The position numbers and the translations under genes were made by a program. The notes under the pieces are model-generated. The model worked only from the letters and a program-made list of their open reading frames with translations. It ran no database searches and was not told where the DNA came from. A DNA stretch of 40,607 bases from an uncultured Rikenella sp. (GTDB lineage Bacteria; Bacteroidota; Bacteroidia; Bacteroidales; Rikenellaceae), in assembly GCF_947628055.1 (NCBI RefSeq), contig NZ_CANQYJ010000006.1, forward strand, positions 1-40,607. Direction: 5' to 3'. This document shows positions 21,730 to 28,003 of this stretch, one piece after another; the stretch's first letter is position 1, and the number at the start of each line of letters is the position of its first letter.

Positions 21730-21885
21730 ATGAAAAAGAAAAAGTTAAGATTAAAAGATGATATTAAAATTTATATTATAGAATTTATAATGATATTTAG
21801 CTTGGCAACATTAATTTACATAACAGTAATTGCAAAAACAATTGAATGTGATACTAGTTGTTATAGTGAGGAGGCTTTAAGATGA
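21730..21885 (+). CDS. Single-pass membrane peptide (51 aa), paralogue-like
   Basis: SD GGAGGAAGAA precedes ATG 21730. A basic start (MKKKKLRLKDDIK) is followed by a membrane helix (IYIIEFIMIFSLATLIYITVI) and a short tail with two Cys (IECDTSCYSEEALR). It resembles the 21417 protein in N-terminal motif and topology. The stop overlaps the next ATG (ATGA). Function unknown. Confidence 0.58.
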   Translation: MKKKKLRLKDDIKIYIIEFIMIFSLATLIYITVIAKTIECDTSCYSEEALR

Positions 21886-22088
21886 AAATATACATAATTA
21901 AAGGCAATAATAATGAAGTTTATGAAGATTATTATGAATGGATACAAAGTGTTTATTTGAATAAAGAAAATGCTGAAAAGGAAATTGAAGTATTAAAAAA
22001 GAAATATGAAGAAAATAATTATTATATAGAAGAATACGAAATTAAAGATAGAATGGAGAATATAAATGAAAATAACAAACAAAAATAA
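21882..22088 (+). CDS. Hypothetical acidic protein (68 aa)
   Basis: Coupled by ATGA to the preceding gene, with GAGGAGG as SD. It begins MKIYIIKGNNNEVYEDYYEW, then a long charged helix with a Tyr/Glu-rich stretch (KKKYEENNYYIEEYEIKDRM). This pattern, a beta strand followed by Glu-rich helix, recurs in small phage proteins of unknown role. It overlaps the next gene by 23 bases. Confidence 0.55.
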   Translation: MKIYIIKGNNNEVYEDYYEWIQSVYLNKENAEKEIEVLKKKYEENNYYIEEYEIKDRMENINENNKQK

Positions 22089-22278
22089 ATTATTAAAAGA
22101 ATGCTGTAATTTTTTTGAAAAAGGCAATGGGCAAGATGCTGGTATATTTTTAAGTAAACTATGTTTTGCATATTTAACTTTATATAAAGTTACTAAAGAA
22201 GAATTTTTAAAATCTTTAAGTAATTCGATTGATATTATTAATAAGGAGATACAAGATGGTAATAACAATAATAATTAG
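22066..22278 (+). CDS. Hypothetical helical protein (70 aa)
   Basis: ATG 22066 lies within the previous gene, after GGAGAATATAA. The product (LLKECCNFFEKGNGQDAGIF, then LYKVTKEEFLKSLSNSIDII) is mainly helical with a CC pair. No family recognised. A 23-base overlap with both neighbours is long but the SDs are good, so the gene is judged real. Confidence 0.5.
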   Translation: MKITNKNKLLKECCNFFEKGNGQDAGIFLSKLCFAYLTLYKVTKEEFLKSLSNSIDIINKEIQDGNNNNN

Positions 22279-22384
22279 TTTACTAATCGGTTACTTTATA
22301 GGAATGATTAGTTGCATAATGCAAGTTATGTATATGGAAAAGAGAGAAAATAAAAATATAAAGGAGATATTAGATAATGAGTGA
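22256..22384 (+). CDS. Single-pass membrane peptide (42 aa)
   Basis: SD AAGGAGATACAAG precedes ATG 22256. The first 26 residues are a membrane helix (MVITIIISLLIGYFIGMISC), followed by a charged tail (MEKRENKNIKEILDNE). The N-terminal-anchor design is typical of small phage membrane proteins of unknown role. It overlaps both neighbours (23 bases upstream, 8 downstream). Confidence 0.55.
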   Translation: MVITIIISLLIGYFIGMISCIMQVMYMEKRENKNIKEILDNE

Positions 22385-22565
22385 TGAAGAAATAAAGAAA
22401 TTTTTTAATAAAATGGAAGATAAAATAATACTTTTAGCAACACCAGATTATGATTACAAAGAAGATTGGGCTTATTTTAAAATAGGGGATATTGAAAAAT
22501 TAGTTGATATATGTAGAAATTTGTTATTTAAAATAGAAGATCTGAATGCAAACAAAAACAGCTAA
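22377..22565 (+). CDS. Hypothetical protein (62 aa)
   Basis: ATG 22377 is preceded by AAGGAGATATT. The product starts MSDEEIKKFFNKMEDKIILL and continues DYDYKEDWAYFKIGDIEKLV, an acidic helical protein without recognised motifs. It closes the small-gene cluster; the next promoter begins a few bases after its stop. Confidence 0.55.
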   Translation: MSDEEIKKFFNKMEDKIILLATPDYDYKEDWAYFKIGDIEKLVDICRNLLFKIEDLNANKNS

Positions 22566-22567
22566 TT

Positions 22568-22595
22568 TTGAAAAATTTAAAATCTATGCTATAAT
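22568..22595 (+). promoter_or_regulatory. Extended -10 promoter before the 22.6 kb genes
   Basis: TTGAAA (22568-22573), 16 bases, and TGC-TATAAT (22590-22595). Same ATGCTATAATTT core as at 12652, 15009 and 16821. Confidence 0.8.
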
Positions 22596-22622
22596 TTCTT
22601 TAGATAGGAAAGAGGTTATAAT

Positions 22623-22895
22623 ATGGACTGGAATAGCATATTGACAATTGGTTTGGCAGTTATAACCATACTGAATTTCGCTTTTGGAAGAGGGGACAAA
22701 TCGAAAAGTGATACAGCCGATAGAAACTATAGGCAAGGAATACTAGACCAACAGCTTAAAGACATAAAGGAAGATTTGGAAGACATTAAAAGCACGCTCG
22801 GAAAGTTAGATGACCAGATAAGTAATAAGATTAAAGAAGCTATTTCCAACCACATAAAAGAGTATCACAAGGGAGGTAGAAGAAATGAATCTTGA
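22623..22895 (+). CDS. Membrane-anchored coiled-coil protein (90 aa)
   Basis: SD AAAGAGGTTATAAT precedes ATG 22623. A short N-terminal membrane segment (ILTIGLAVITILNFAFG) is followed by a long coiled coil (LDQQLKDIKEDLEDIKSTLG, KLDDQISNKIKEAIS). The shape resembles XhlA-type and similar lysis-accessory proteins but with the anchor at the opposite end. The next gene has the same elements in a different order, suggesting they work as a pair. Role unknown; a tail- or membrane-associated function is possible. Confidence 0.58.
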   Translation: MDWNSILTIGLAVITILNFAFGRGDKSKSDTADRNYRQGILDQQLKDIKEDLEDIKSTLGKLDDQISNKIKEAISNHIKEYHKGGRRNES

Positions 22896-23175
22896 AAAAA
22901 AAGTAAATAAGATAGAGAAGAGAGTCGAAAATGAAGTTAGCGTTGCCATGGATATATTAAATGATTATAAAAAGCAGAATAAAAGATTGTTTATTATAAT
23001 CTTAGTGTTATGTGCAATGTTAACGGCGGTTACTTGTTATACAATTTATTTATTAAATGATATTGAAGTTGTTGAGACAACTGAAACAATAGAAGATTAT
23101 GATGTTAGTCAAAATAGTGGCGATGGTGGTAACAATAATTTTATAAATGGTAATGAAAACGAGGTTAATAATTAA
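22885..23175 (+). CDS. Single-pass membrane protein with acidic tail (96 aa)
   Basis: Begins inside the preceding gene after GGGAGGTAGAAG. N-terminal coiled coil (NLEKKVNKIEKRVENEVSVA), a membrane helix (RLFIIILVLCAMLTAVTCYT, about 35-56), then an acidic, Asn-rich tail (VVETTETIEDYDVSQNSGDG) likely outside the membrane. Proteins of this kind, with a VVET...NG-N tail, occur in gut-phage genomes without assigned function. Overlaps both neighbours. Confidence 0.58.
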   Translation: MNLEKKVNKIEKRVENEVSVAMDILNDYKKQNKRLFIIILVLCAMLTAVTCYTIYLLNDIEVVETTETIEDYDVSQNSGDGGNNNFINGNENEVNN

Positions 23176-23279
23176 TGGCAAGACAACGTATAAAATATAC
23201 AAAAACTACAAAAACCACTAAAAGAAAAACAAGAAAATCAAAACAAAAGAGATGTAAATCTTGTGGTCGCTACATGTGA
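23175..23279 (+). CDS. Very basic 34-aa protein
   Basis: Its ATG uses the last base of the previous stop. The product has about half Lys/Arg (MARQRIKYTKTTKTTKRKTR) and ends RCKSCGRYM, a single CxxC. It is likely to bind nucleic acid or a polyanion; zinc could be shared between two chains. Small size and biased composition limit confidence, but overlapping stop/start context supports translation. Confidence 0.5.
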   Translation: MARQRIKYTKTTKTTKRKTRKSKQKRCKSCGRYM

Positions 23280-23287
23280 GGTGCTTT

Positions 23288-23482
23288 ATGTTTGATTTTA
23301 CAAAAGAAGAATATGAACGTATTAAAGAAAAAGCAATGCTTAACGATGAGTTATCTAAAATCTTAGAAATGAAAATAAAAAAATGTTCTAATGTTGAAAT
23401 AGCACTAGCAATTCCAATGAGTGAACGAACATTAAGTAGAAGAATAAAATTATTAATAAAAAAAATAAAAAAAGTCTTATGA
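23288..23482 (+). CDS. Small helix-turn-helix regulator (64 aa)
   Basis: The start is ATG 23288 after GTGAGGTG; an in-frame ATG at 23261 lies in the previous gene. The product has an N-terminal helix (TKEEYERIKEKAMLNDELSK) and a C-terminal helix-turn-helix (NVEIALAIPMSERTLSRRIK) followed by a Lys-rich helix. This matches small sigma-region-4/ArpU-like phage activators. It is followed by a terminator and by five 11-bp repeats just upstream of the next transcription start, plausible binding sites. It may switch on the virion-gene operon. Confidence 0.68.
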   Translation: MFDFTKEEYERIKEKAMLNDELSKILEMKIKKCSNVEIALAIPMSERTLSRRIKLLIKKIKKVL

Positions 23483-23493
23483 CTTCTTTTTTT
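23472..23493 (+). terminator. Terminator after the HTH gene
   Basis: AAGTC (23472-23476), loop TTAT, GACTT (23481-23485), C, then T7. The stop codon lies within the hairpin. Confidence 0.75.
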
Positions 23494-23542
23494 GGCAAAA
23501 AAGTGGCAAAAAAGTGGCAAAAAAGTGGCAAAAAAGCGGCAA
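23493..23542 (+). repeat. Five 11-bp tandem repeats TGGCAAAAAAG
   Basis: Four exact TGGCAAAAAAG units at 23493, 23504, 23515 and 23526 and a fifth partial unit CGGCAA at 23537. The 11-base period puts every copy on the same DNA face, and the A6 tracts in phase would bend the DNA. The array ends about 17 bases before a TATAAT (23559-23564) that has no good -35. That is what an activator-dependent promoter looks like. Confidence 0.8.
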
Positions 23543-23558
23543 TTTATTATTGAAAAAA

Positions 23559-23626
23559 TATAATAAAATTTAATCATGAAAGGAGATAAAAGGCATTTAT
23601 TAAAACATTTGTCATTTATCTTCTTT
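23559..23626 (+). promoter_or_regulatory. Probable activated promoter (-10) and leader hairpin
   Basis: TATAAT at 23559-23564 lacks a recognisable -35. Downstream, AAAGGAGATAAA (23579-23590) pairs with TTTATCTTCTTT (23615-23626) in a 12-bp stem with one G-U pair, followed by T-rich TATTATTTTG. The stem could act as an attenuator or 5' stabiliser for the next gene. A 26-codon frame from ATG 23576 has no SD. Confidence 0.5.
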
Positions 23627-23648
23627 TATTATTTTGGAGATGATAAAA

Positions 23649-24089
23649 ATGTATAATAATCAGTTTGGTTATAACCCTTATATGCAACCATTTAATAACA
23701 ACTTTAATCAACCTCTGCAAAATTCTGCAGTGAATACACAGAGTTCTGCAGTCAATTCTGCAGTGTCTAGCAGACAAGTACTAAATGGAAAATTAGTTGA
23801 CAGTATAGACGTTGTCAAAGCTATTGATATTCCTTTAGATGGCTCAGTAAGTTATTTTCCATTAACAAATAACAGTGCTATTGTTACTAAGCAATTATTA
23901 ACTGACGGTACAAGTAAGACAACTATTTATAAACCTATTGAAGAAAAAGAAACACCAAAAGTTCAATATGTTACTATGGACGATTTAAAGAAATCTATTA
24001 AAGAGATTGATTTAAGTGAAATAGACGATTTAAAAGATGAAATAAAAGACTTAAAAGCAGAAATAAAAAAGATAAAAAAAGGTGATTAA
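23649..24089 (+). CDS. Conserved gut-phage protein with Asn/Gln-rich N-terminus (146 aa)
   Basis: ATG 23649 follows GGAGATGATAAAA. Residues 1-45 are Asn/Gln/Ser-rich with YNPYMQPF and three copies of SAV encoded by repeated TTCTGCAGT. The middle (LVDSIDVVKAIDIPLDGSVS, YFPLTNNSAIVTKQL, GTSKTTIYKP) is a motif I recognise from a family in gut phages, usually near head genes. The C-terminus is a coiled coil (DDLKDEIKDLKAEIKKIKKG). Likely virion-associated; function unknown. Confidence 0.68.
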   Translation: MYNNQFGYNPYMQPFNNNFNQPLQNSAVNTQSSAVNSAVSSRQVLNGKLVDSIDVVKAIDIPLDGSVSYFPLTNNSAIVTKQLLTDGTSKTTIYKPIEEKETPKVQYVTMDDLKKSIKEIDLSEIDDLKDEIKDLKAEIKKIKKGD

Positions 24090-24090
24090 T

Positions 24091-24312
24091 ATGAACAACC
24101 CATTACAAATATTAAAAGCAATTAAAAATCCTAAACAATTTGCTATGAATATGATAAAAAAAAGTGGAAACCCTATTTTTAACAATTTAACCGATATGGC
24201 TGAAAAAGGAGATACACAAGGTTTACAAAACTTTGCTAGAAATATCTTTAAAGAACATGGAGCTGATTTTGACAAAGAGTTCCAAGAATTTATGAGTACT
24301 TTTAAAAATTAG
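24091..24312 (+). CDS. Conserved small phage protein (73 aa)
   Basis: ATG 24091 follows AAAAGGTGATTAAT. The product MNNPLQILKAIKNPKQFAMN ... GDTQGLQNFARNIFKEHGAD is an amphipathic helical protein of a family that accompanies the preceding gene in gut phages, next to head genes. Possibly a scaffold-like or virion accessory factor. No motif gives a biochemical role. Confidence 0.65.
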   Translation: MNNPLQILKAIKNPKQFAMNMIKKSGNPIFNNLTDMAEKGDTQGLQNFARNIFKEHGADFDKEFQEFMSTFKN

Positions 24313-24375
24313 TTTTTATGGTTTTATAAATAATTTGCAACCCCATAATCTAATTTAAGAAAGGAGAAATAAATT

Positions 24376-25952
24376 ATGCGTGGAGAAGGTTATTCTTTAG
24401 CTGATATTGCAGCTGCTACTGGAAACAGTGGAAACAATGGTGGCAATAATGGTTTTGGCAATGGTGAAGGAGCATGGTAGAAATCTGCCATGGGTAAATC
24501 GAGGTATTAAACGGGAAGGCTGAAATGCTAATCCGAACCGAAGGCTATACAAAGTATAGTCAGGGGCAGAGCATAGGTAGTGAAAAGATATAATCTACCC
24601 ACGAGACCTCGACAAGTGTTGATTATTATCCCCTAATATGTTACAATATTGTTAGGTGATAATATGAAAAAAGGAAAGTTTTATACATTAGAAGATTATG
24701 AAATAACAAAAGATGGACAAATTATAAATAAACATAATAATCATATACTTAAACCTCAACCAAATGGGAAAGGATATTTAAGAGTTATTATAGGACACAA
24801 AAGATATTTTGTTCATAGACTTGTTGCTGAAAAATATTTAGAAAATAAAGACAATAAACCACAAATAAACCATAAAGATGGTAATAAATTAAATAATTCT
24901 ATTTATAATCTTGAATTTGTAACAAATCAAGAAAATAGAAATCATGCAATAAAAAATGGATTGCATTTATGTGGTGAAAAATGTTCTTATTCTAAGTTAA
25001 AAGAAAAAGAAGTTATTTATATTTTAAATAATTTACAAAAAACAAATAGTGAATTATCTAAAATGTTTAATGTATCAAGAGCAACAATAAACGATATAAG
25101 AAAAGGTAAAACTTGGAAACATTTGAAAAGATATGCCGAACTATAACGAATAAGTAAGTTATAGAAGTATGAGATAAAAAACTTATACGATAACATAATG
25201 GGATTATTATTTTCTTAATCTTTGCGTTTCTTGGCTGGGGTCGTAACGGCTTTGGTGGAAACAACGGAAGTGGAACAGATGGGAGTGGTGCTGCTATGAA
25301 TTATGTTTTATCTAGCGACTTCGCAACACTTCAAAGACTACTATCTGATGGATTTAATACTGTAAATAGCGGTATAAACCAAGTAAATCAAGGTATTTGT
25401 AACTTAGGTTATAGTACACTTGAAAACTTTAATACTACAAACATGGGTGTTGCTACTGGCTTTGCTAATCTAAACAATGCTTTATGTAACCAGTCATTCC
25501 AAATTGAAAGAGGAATTACTGGACTTGGAACGCAATTACAAGGTTGTTGCTGTGATTTAAGACAACAAATTGCTGATACATCTTGCGCTACTTTAGGAGC
25601 AATTAAAGATGTAAATTATGGTATTGCAATGCAAACAAACGCATTACAACAAACATTATGCAATAGTACACGTGATATAATTGATAATCAAAATGCTAAT
25701 TATCGTGCTTTACATGACGAAATTACTGCAAATAGAATCGAAGATAAGAACGCTCAAATCACTGCTCAACAAAATGAGATTAATGCTCTTAGATTATCTG
25801 CAAGCCAAGCACAACAAAATGAATACTTATTAAATCAATTGCGTACTGGATGCCCAGTAAATGCACAATTGGTTTGTGGAAACACACCTATTCCAGTTCA
25901 ATATATTGGTGCTGGTTGTGGCTGTAACAACGGTTGTGGTTCATATTATTAG
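24376..25952 (+). CDS. Split virion-type protein, exons 24376-24478 and 25201-25952
   Basis: Removing 24479-25200 joins 103 + 752 bases into one 284-codon frame. The splice restores GAWWIIIFLIFAFLGWGRNG, the Trp-Trp-Ile-rich hydrophobic segment after a Gly/Asn-rich start that defines this gut-phage family. The C-terminal part has repeated Cys (CCCDLRQQI, TGCPVNAQLVC, GCGCNNGCG) and long helices (IADTSCATLGAIKDVNYGIA; DNQNANYRALHDEI). It is probably a virion or membrane-interacting protein. Unspliced RNA would give only a 34-aa peptide ending at the TAG 24478-24480. SD AAGGAG at 24361-24366. Confidence 0.85.
24619..24647 (+). promoter_or_regulatory. Internal promoter for the intron endonuclease
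   Basis: TTGATT (24619-24624), 17 bases, and TACAAT (24642-24647) with TG upstream. It matches the promoter of the 9399 HNH gene in -35, spacing and ATATGTTA(T/C)AAT core. Confidence 0.7.
24664..25146 (+). CDS. Intron-encoded HNH homing endonuclease
   Basis: A 160-aa HNH endonuclease that would cut intron-less alleles near the exon junction and so spread the intron. A short NUMOD4-like start (FYTLEDYEITKDGQIINKHN) is followed by HNH (YFVHRLVAEKYL, then NHKDGNKLNNSIYNLEFVTN) and a C-terminal helix-turn-helix (TNSELSKMFNVSRATINDIR). ATG 24664 after TTAGGTGATA is chosen over TTG 24649. The HNH part resembles the 9399 protein (VHRLVAE, KPQINHKDGN), so the two probably share ancestry. Confidence 0.9.
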   Translation: MKKGKFYTLEDYEITKDGQIINKHNNHILKPQPNGKGYLRVIIGHKRYFVHRLVAEKYLENKDNKPQINHKDGNKLNNSIYNLEFVTNQENRNHAIKNGLHLCGEKCSYSKLKEKEVIYILNNLQKTNSELSKMFNVSRATINDIRKGKTWKHLKRYAEL

Positions 25953-26248
25953 ACCATATTGCTGAAATTAGCAAAATGGTAGTAAGACCTATTTTATAGG
26001 AACTCATAACGAGAACTTGCAAAAATGTGAGAAATCACGTAAAAAATCATGCAAAAGTGTGATTTTAGGGTATAGCAAGTCTATACCCTTTTTATTTAGA
26101 CAAAAAATGCAAAAATTGTCTTAATAATTTAAAAACATGACAAAATGTCTAATAAAAAAGTAAAAAATACATAAAAAATGTTAAAATTGACTATTTTATG
26201 TGAAAAAATCACATTAAATGGTTAAAAAAAGAAAGGAATGATAAAAAA
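25953..26248 (+). promoter_or_regulatory. Hairpin-rich intergenic region with terminator
   Basis: Nearly 300 bases without a gene but with a series of hairpins: ACCAT-a-TTGCT / AGCAA-a-ATGGT (25953-25980); CCTAT/ATAGG (25988-26000); AAATCAC/GTGATTT (26032-26065); the terminator GGGTATAG/CTATACCC (26068-26088) plus T5; AGACAA/TTGTCT (26098-26121); and ATGTGA/TCACAT (26198-26214). It contains related strings (TTGCAAAAATGTG, ATGCAAAAGTG, ATGCAAAAATTG), also seen before 27851. Besides termination it may stabilise or process the flanking mRNAs. No convincing promoter was found; TTGACT at 26187 has no -10. Confidence 0.6.
26068..26093 (+). terminator. Rho-independent terminator
   Basis: GGGTATAG (26068-26075), loop CAAGT, CTATACCC (26081-26088), T5. 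Confidence 0.9.
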
Positions 26249-26716
26249 ATGATACAAAGTTATATTAATACTTTAACAACTTTACCTACAAATTCATCTT
26301 CTGTTACATTTCAAACTGACTGTATAAGAACAAATAGTTGTGGTTGTAATAATTGTCGTAGTTGGCTATGTCATAATTCAGGTAGTGCTGGATATAATAT
26401 TGTTGAAGGTGGGCTTTATGAAATTGATTTCAATGCAACTGTTTCGAGTGCTACTGCTGGCGTTGTTGCTTTTGGATTATTTAATAACGGTGAATTAATA
26501 CCAGGCACGTTGATGGCAGAGACTCTAGGAGCAGCTAACGATTATGTTAATATTGGAATTGATAAAAAAATTCGTGTATGTTGCAAAGGCAATGCTAATA
26601 TAACTGTTCAAGCTATTCCAACTGTTCCAACTGCTGATACACCAACTACACCAATAACTACTCAAGTTCCTATTATCTTATCAGCTAATTTTAGCTTAAC
26701 AAGATTAAATGGATAA
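26249..26716 (+). CDS. Putative virion decoration protein (BclA/TNF-like fold)
   Basis: SD AGAAAGGAATGA precedes ATG 26249. The 155-aa product has a Cys-rich N-terminal stretch (TDCIRTNSCGCNNCRSWLCH) and a beta-rich body (GGLYEIDFNATVSSATAGVV, AFGLFNNGELIPGTLM, and the final LSANFSLTRLNG) resembling C1q/TNF-like jelly-roll proteins such as BclA C-termini, found on some gut-phage capsids. A Pro/Thr-rich stretch (VPTADTPTTPITTQVP) is present near the end. Probably a surface or trimeric accessory virion protein. Overlaps the next gene by 8 bases. Confidence 0.62.
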   Translation: MIQSYINTLTTLPTNSSSVTFQTDCIRTNSCGCNNCRSWLCHNSGSAGYNIVEGGLYEIDFNATVSSATAGVVAFGLFNNGELIPGTLMAETLGAANDYVNIGIDKKIRVCCKGNANITVQAIPTVPTADTPTTPITTQVPIILSANFSLTRLNG

Positions 26717-26903
26717 TGATTATAAATACAATAATTTTATCATTGATTTAATAAATGTTTTATCGTTTGCTGTTGGGTTACAAAACATTGAACTTAATAA
26801 TAAGCAAATACAAGATTTACAAGAACATTTAAATAATCAAGATAAACAGTATGAAAAAATTATTGCACTTTTAGAAGAAAATAAAACGACCGAAAGGAGT
26901 TAG
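26709..26903 (+). CDS. Small helical phage protein (64 aa)
   Basis: Coupled to the previous gene through an 8-base overlap. The product (NNFIIDLINVLSFAVGLQNI, ELNNKQIQDLQEHLNNQDKQ) is helical with a leucine-rich N-terminal half and a coiled-coil C-terminal half. It belongs to a small family that travels with the two neighbouring genes in gut phages. Role unknown. Confidence 0.6.
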   Translation: MDNDYKYNNFIIDLINVLSFAVGLQNIELNNKQIQDLQEHLNNQDKQYEKIIALLEENKTTERS

Positions 26904-26905
26904 TT

Positions 26906-27445
26906 ATGGAAGATAAAAATAGTGAAAAAGATTTAATTTGTAAAGTAAATGAACAAGTTGAAAAATCAATTGAAGAAATAATTGACAGTGGAGTTACACC
27001 AACTAATTTAGATAATTTAGGTAAATTGGTTGATATCCACAAAGACTTAAAAAATGAAGAATATTGGAAAGCAAAGGAGGAAAATTTTATGAGATATGGA
27101 AATTATGGTAGAGATAGCTATGGAGAATATGGTGAAGATAGCTATGGAAGAAGAAGTCGTGACAGTAGAGGAAGATATATGGACAGCTATGGACGCAGAG
27201 GTGTAAAAGGCACTGGTAGAGGACGTTATCGTGGTGAAGAATTAATGGACGAAATGTATGACGCTTATAATGACTATATGGACAGCAATGAATATGGAAA
27301 CTATGGAACTAGTGAAAATATGCAAAAAATAGAAATTATGGCGGATAGTTTAATGGACTTCATTCATCACATTAAAAAAGAAGCTAAGACACCTGAAGAA
27401 AAACAACTTATTGATGAAAAATTAAAAGAAATTGGTAGAATGTAA
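26906..27445 (+). CDS. Arg/Gly/Tyr-rich phage protein (179 aa)
   Basis: SD CGAAAGGAGTTAGTT precedes ATG 26906. Helical ends flank a low-complexity middle (about 60-115) of repeated YGR/SYG units (RYGNYGRDSYGEYGEDSYGR and RGVKGTGRGRYRGEE), a composition seen in RNA- or DNA-binding and phase-separating proteins. The C-terminus (MADSLMDFIHHIKKEAKTPE) is a helical domain. The family is conserved in gut phages near head genes. Function unknown; it may associate with packaged nucleic acid. Confidence 0.62.
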   Translation: MEDKNSEKDLICKVNEQVEKSIEEIIDSGVTPTNLDNLGKLVDIHKDLKNEEYWKAKEENFMRYGNYGRDSYGEYGEDSYGRRSRDSRGRYMDSYGRRGVKGTGRGRYRGEELMDEMYDAYNDYMDSNEYGNYGTSENMQKIEIMADSLMDFIHHIKKEAKTPEEKQLIDEKLKEIGRM

Positions 27446-27804
27446 TGGCTTATAGATATTATAATGCCAATGCTGTTGGAAATATAGCAATGGACTGTAC
27501 TATAAGAGCGATTTCATGTGCCACTGGAAAATCATGGGATTATGTTTACGAACATCTTAGTGATTTAGCCCAAGAACGTGGAACAATGATGGATAATTCC
27601 GAGTTTATAATTAATTATTTAGATAGAAGGTACGAAAAAATACCTGTCTATGGTGAAACGGTTGGAGAATTATCCGAAATGTATCCTAACAATATTTTAC
27701 TTATCACAATGGAAGGACATATCACCTGTTCAAAATATGGGACGATATATGATATTTGGGATTGCAGACGTAGACAAGCAGAGTATGCTTGGCTTATAAA
27801 TTAG
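27445..27804 (+). CDS. Papain-like cysteine protease family protein (119 aa)
   Basis: Overlaps the preceding stop by one base. The motif MDCTIRAISCATGKSWDYVY provides a candidate catalytic Cys (DCxxRA), followed by a candidate His in MEGHITCSKYG and Asp/Trp in YDIWDC. This order is typical of small papain-like phage proteins with DCxxRAI...GH...D-WD. It could process a virion protein or act on a host target. No prodomain or signal is present. Last gene before the terminator preceding the head operon. Confidence 0.68.
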   Translation: MAYRYYNANAVGNIAMDCTIRAISCATGKSWDYVYEHLSDLAQERGTMMDNSEFIINYLDRRYEKIPVYGETVGELSEMYPNNILLITMEGHITCSKYGTIYDIWDCRRRQAEYAWLIN

Positions 27805-27850
27805 AAAAATGCACAATTAAAATGAAAAATTTGCATAAAAATTGCAAAAA

Positions 27851-27884
27851 TGCACAATAAATTGTAAAAAATTGTGTATTTTTT
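27851..27884 (+). terminator. Terminator before the head operon
   Basis: TGCACAAT (27851-27858) pairs with ATTGTGTA (27871-27878; one G-U), followed by T6. AAAAATGCACAAT also occurs upstream (about 27805). Confidence 0.7.
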
Positions 27885-27890
27885 ATGTTT

Positions 27891-27919
27891 TTGACATTTT
27901 TTAAATTTTACAATATAAT
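27891..27919 (+). promoter_or_regulatory. Consensus promoter for the head-tail operon
   Basis: TTGACA (27891-27896), exactly 17 bases, TATAAT (27914-27919): a perfect sigma-A consensus and the strongest promoter in the window, fitting high expression of scaffold and capsid. Confidence 0.92.
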
Positions 27920-27925
27920 TTACTT

Positions 27926-27986
27926 AAGGTTTAAAAAACCATATATCAATTCACACGGCGTTCGTGACGTCGATATATAATAACGA
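27926..27986 (+). promoter_or_regulatory. Structured 5' leader of the head operon
   Basis: The leader starts with GGTTT-AAA-AAACC (27928-27940). It is followed by stem ATATATC (27941-27947) / GATATAT (27972-27978), which encloses CACG (27954-27957) / CGTG (27963-27966). The inner segment is unusually GC-rich for this genome. It may protect the abundant capsid mRNA at its 5' end or regulate scaffold translation; the SD (TAGGAGGAG) is just downstream. Confidence 0.6.
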
Positions 27987-28003
27987 TAGGAGGAGATATT
28001 TAT

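Larger units (their letters stand above)
24479..25200 (+). ncRNA. Group I self-splicing intron (722 nt) with endonuclease ORF
   Basis: P1: exon CATGGT (24473-24478) pairs with internal guide GCCATG (24487-24492), ending in the required U-G wobble at the 5' splice site. P10: AATCT (24482-24486) pairs with the first exon-2 bases GGATT (25201-25205). The intron ends in G (25200). Core elements include the hairpin CTATAC-AAA-GTATAG (24545-24559), the S-like segment GAAAAGATATAAT (24582-24594), GGTAG/CTACC (24576-24580/24595-24599) and long-range CGAGGT/ACCTCG (24500-24505/24606-24611). The ORF lies in a peripheral 3' loop. The precise subgroup was not worked out. Confidence 0.88.

Noticed and set aside
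23576-23656. 26-codon ORF in the leader at 23576
   Set aside because: No SD precedes it and it overlaps the leader hairpin and the next start; treated as untranslated leader.
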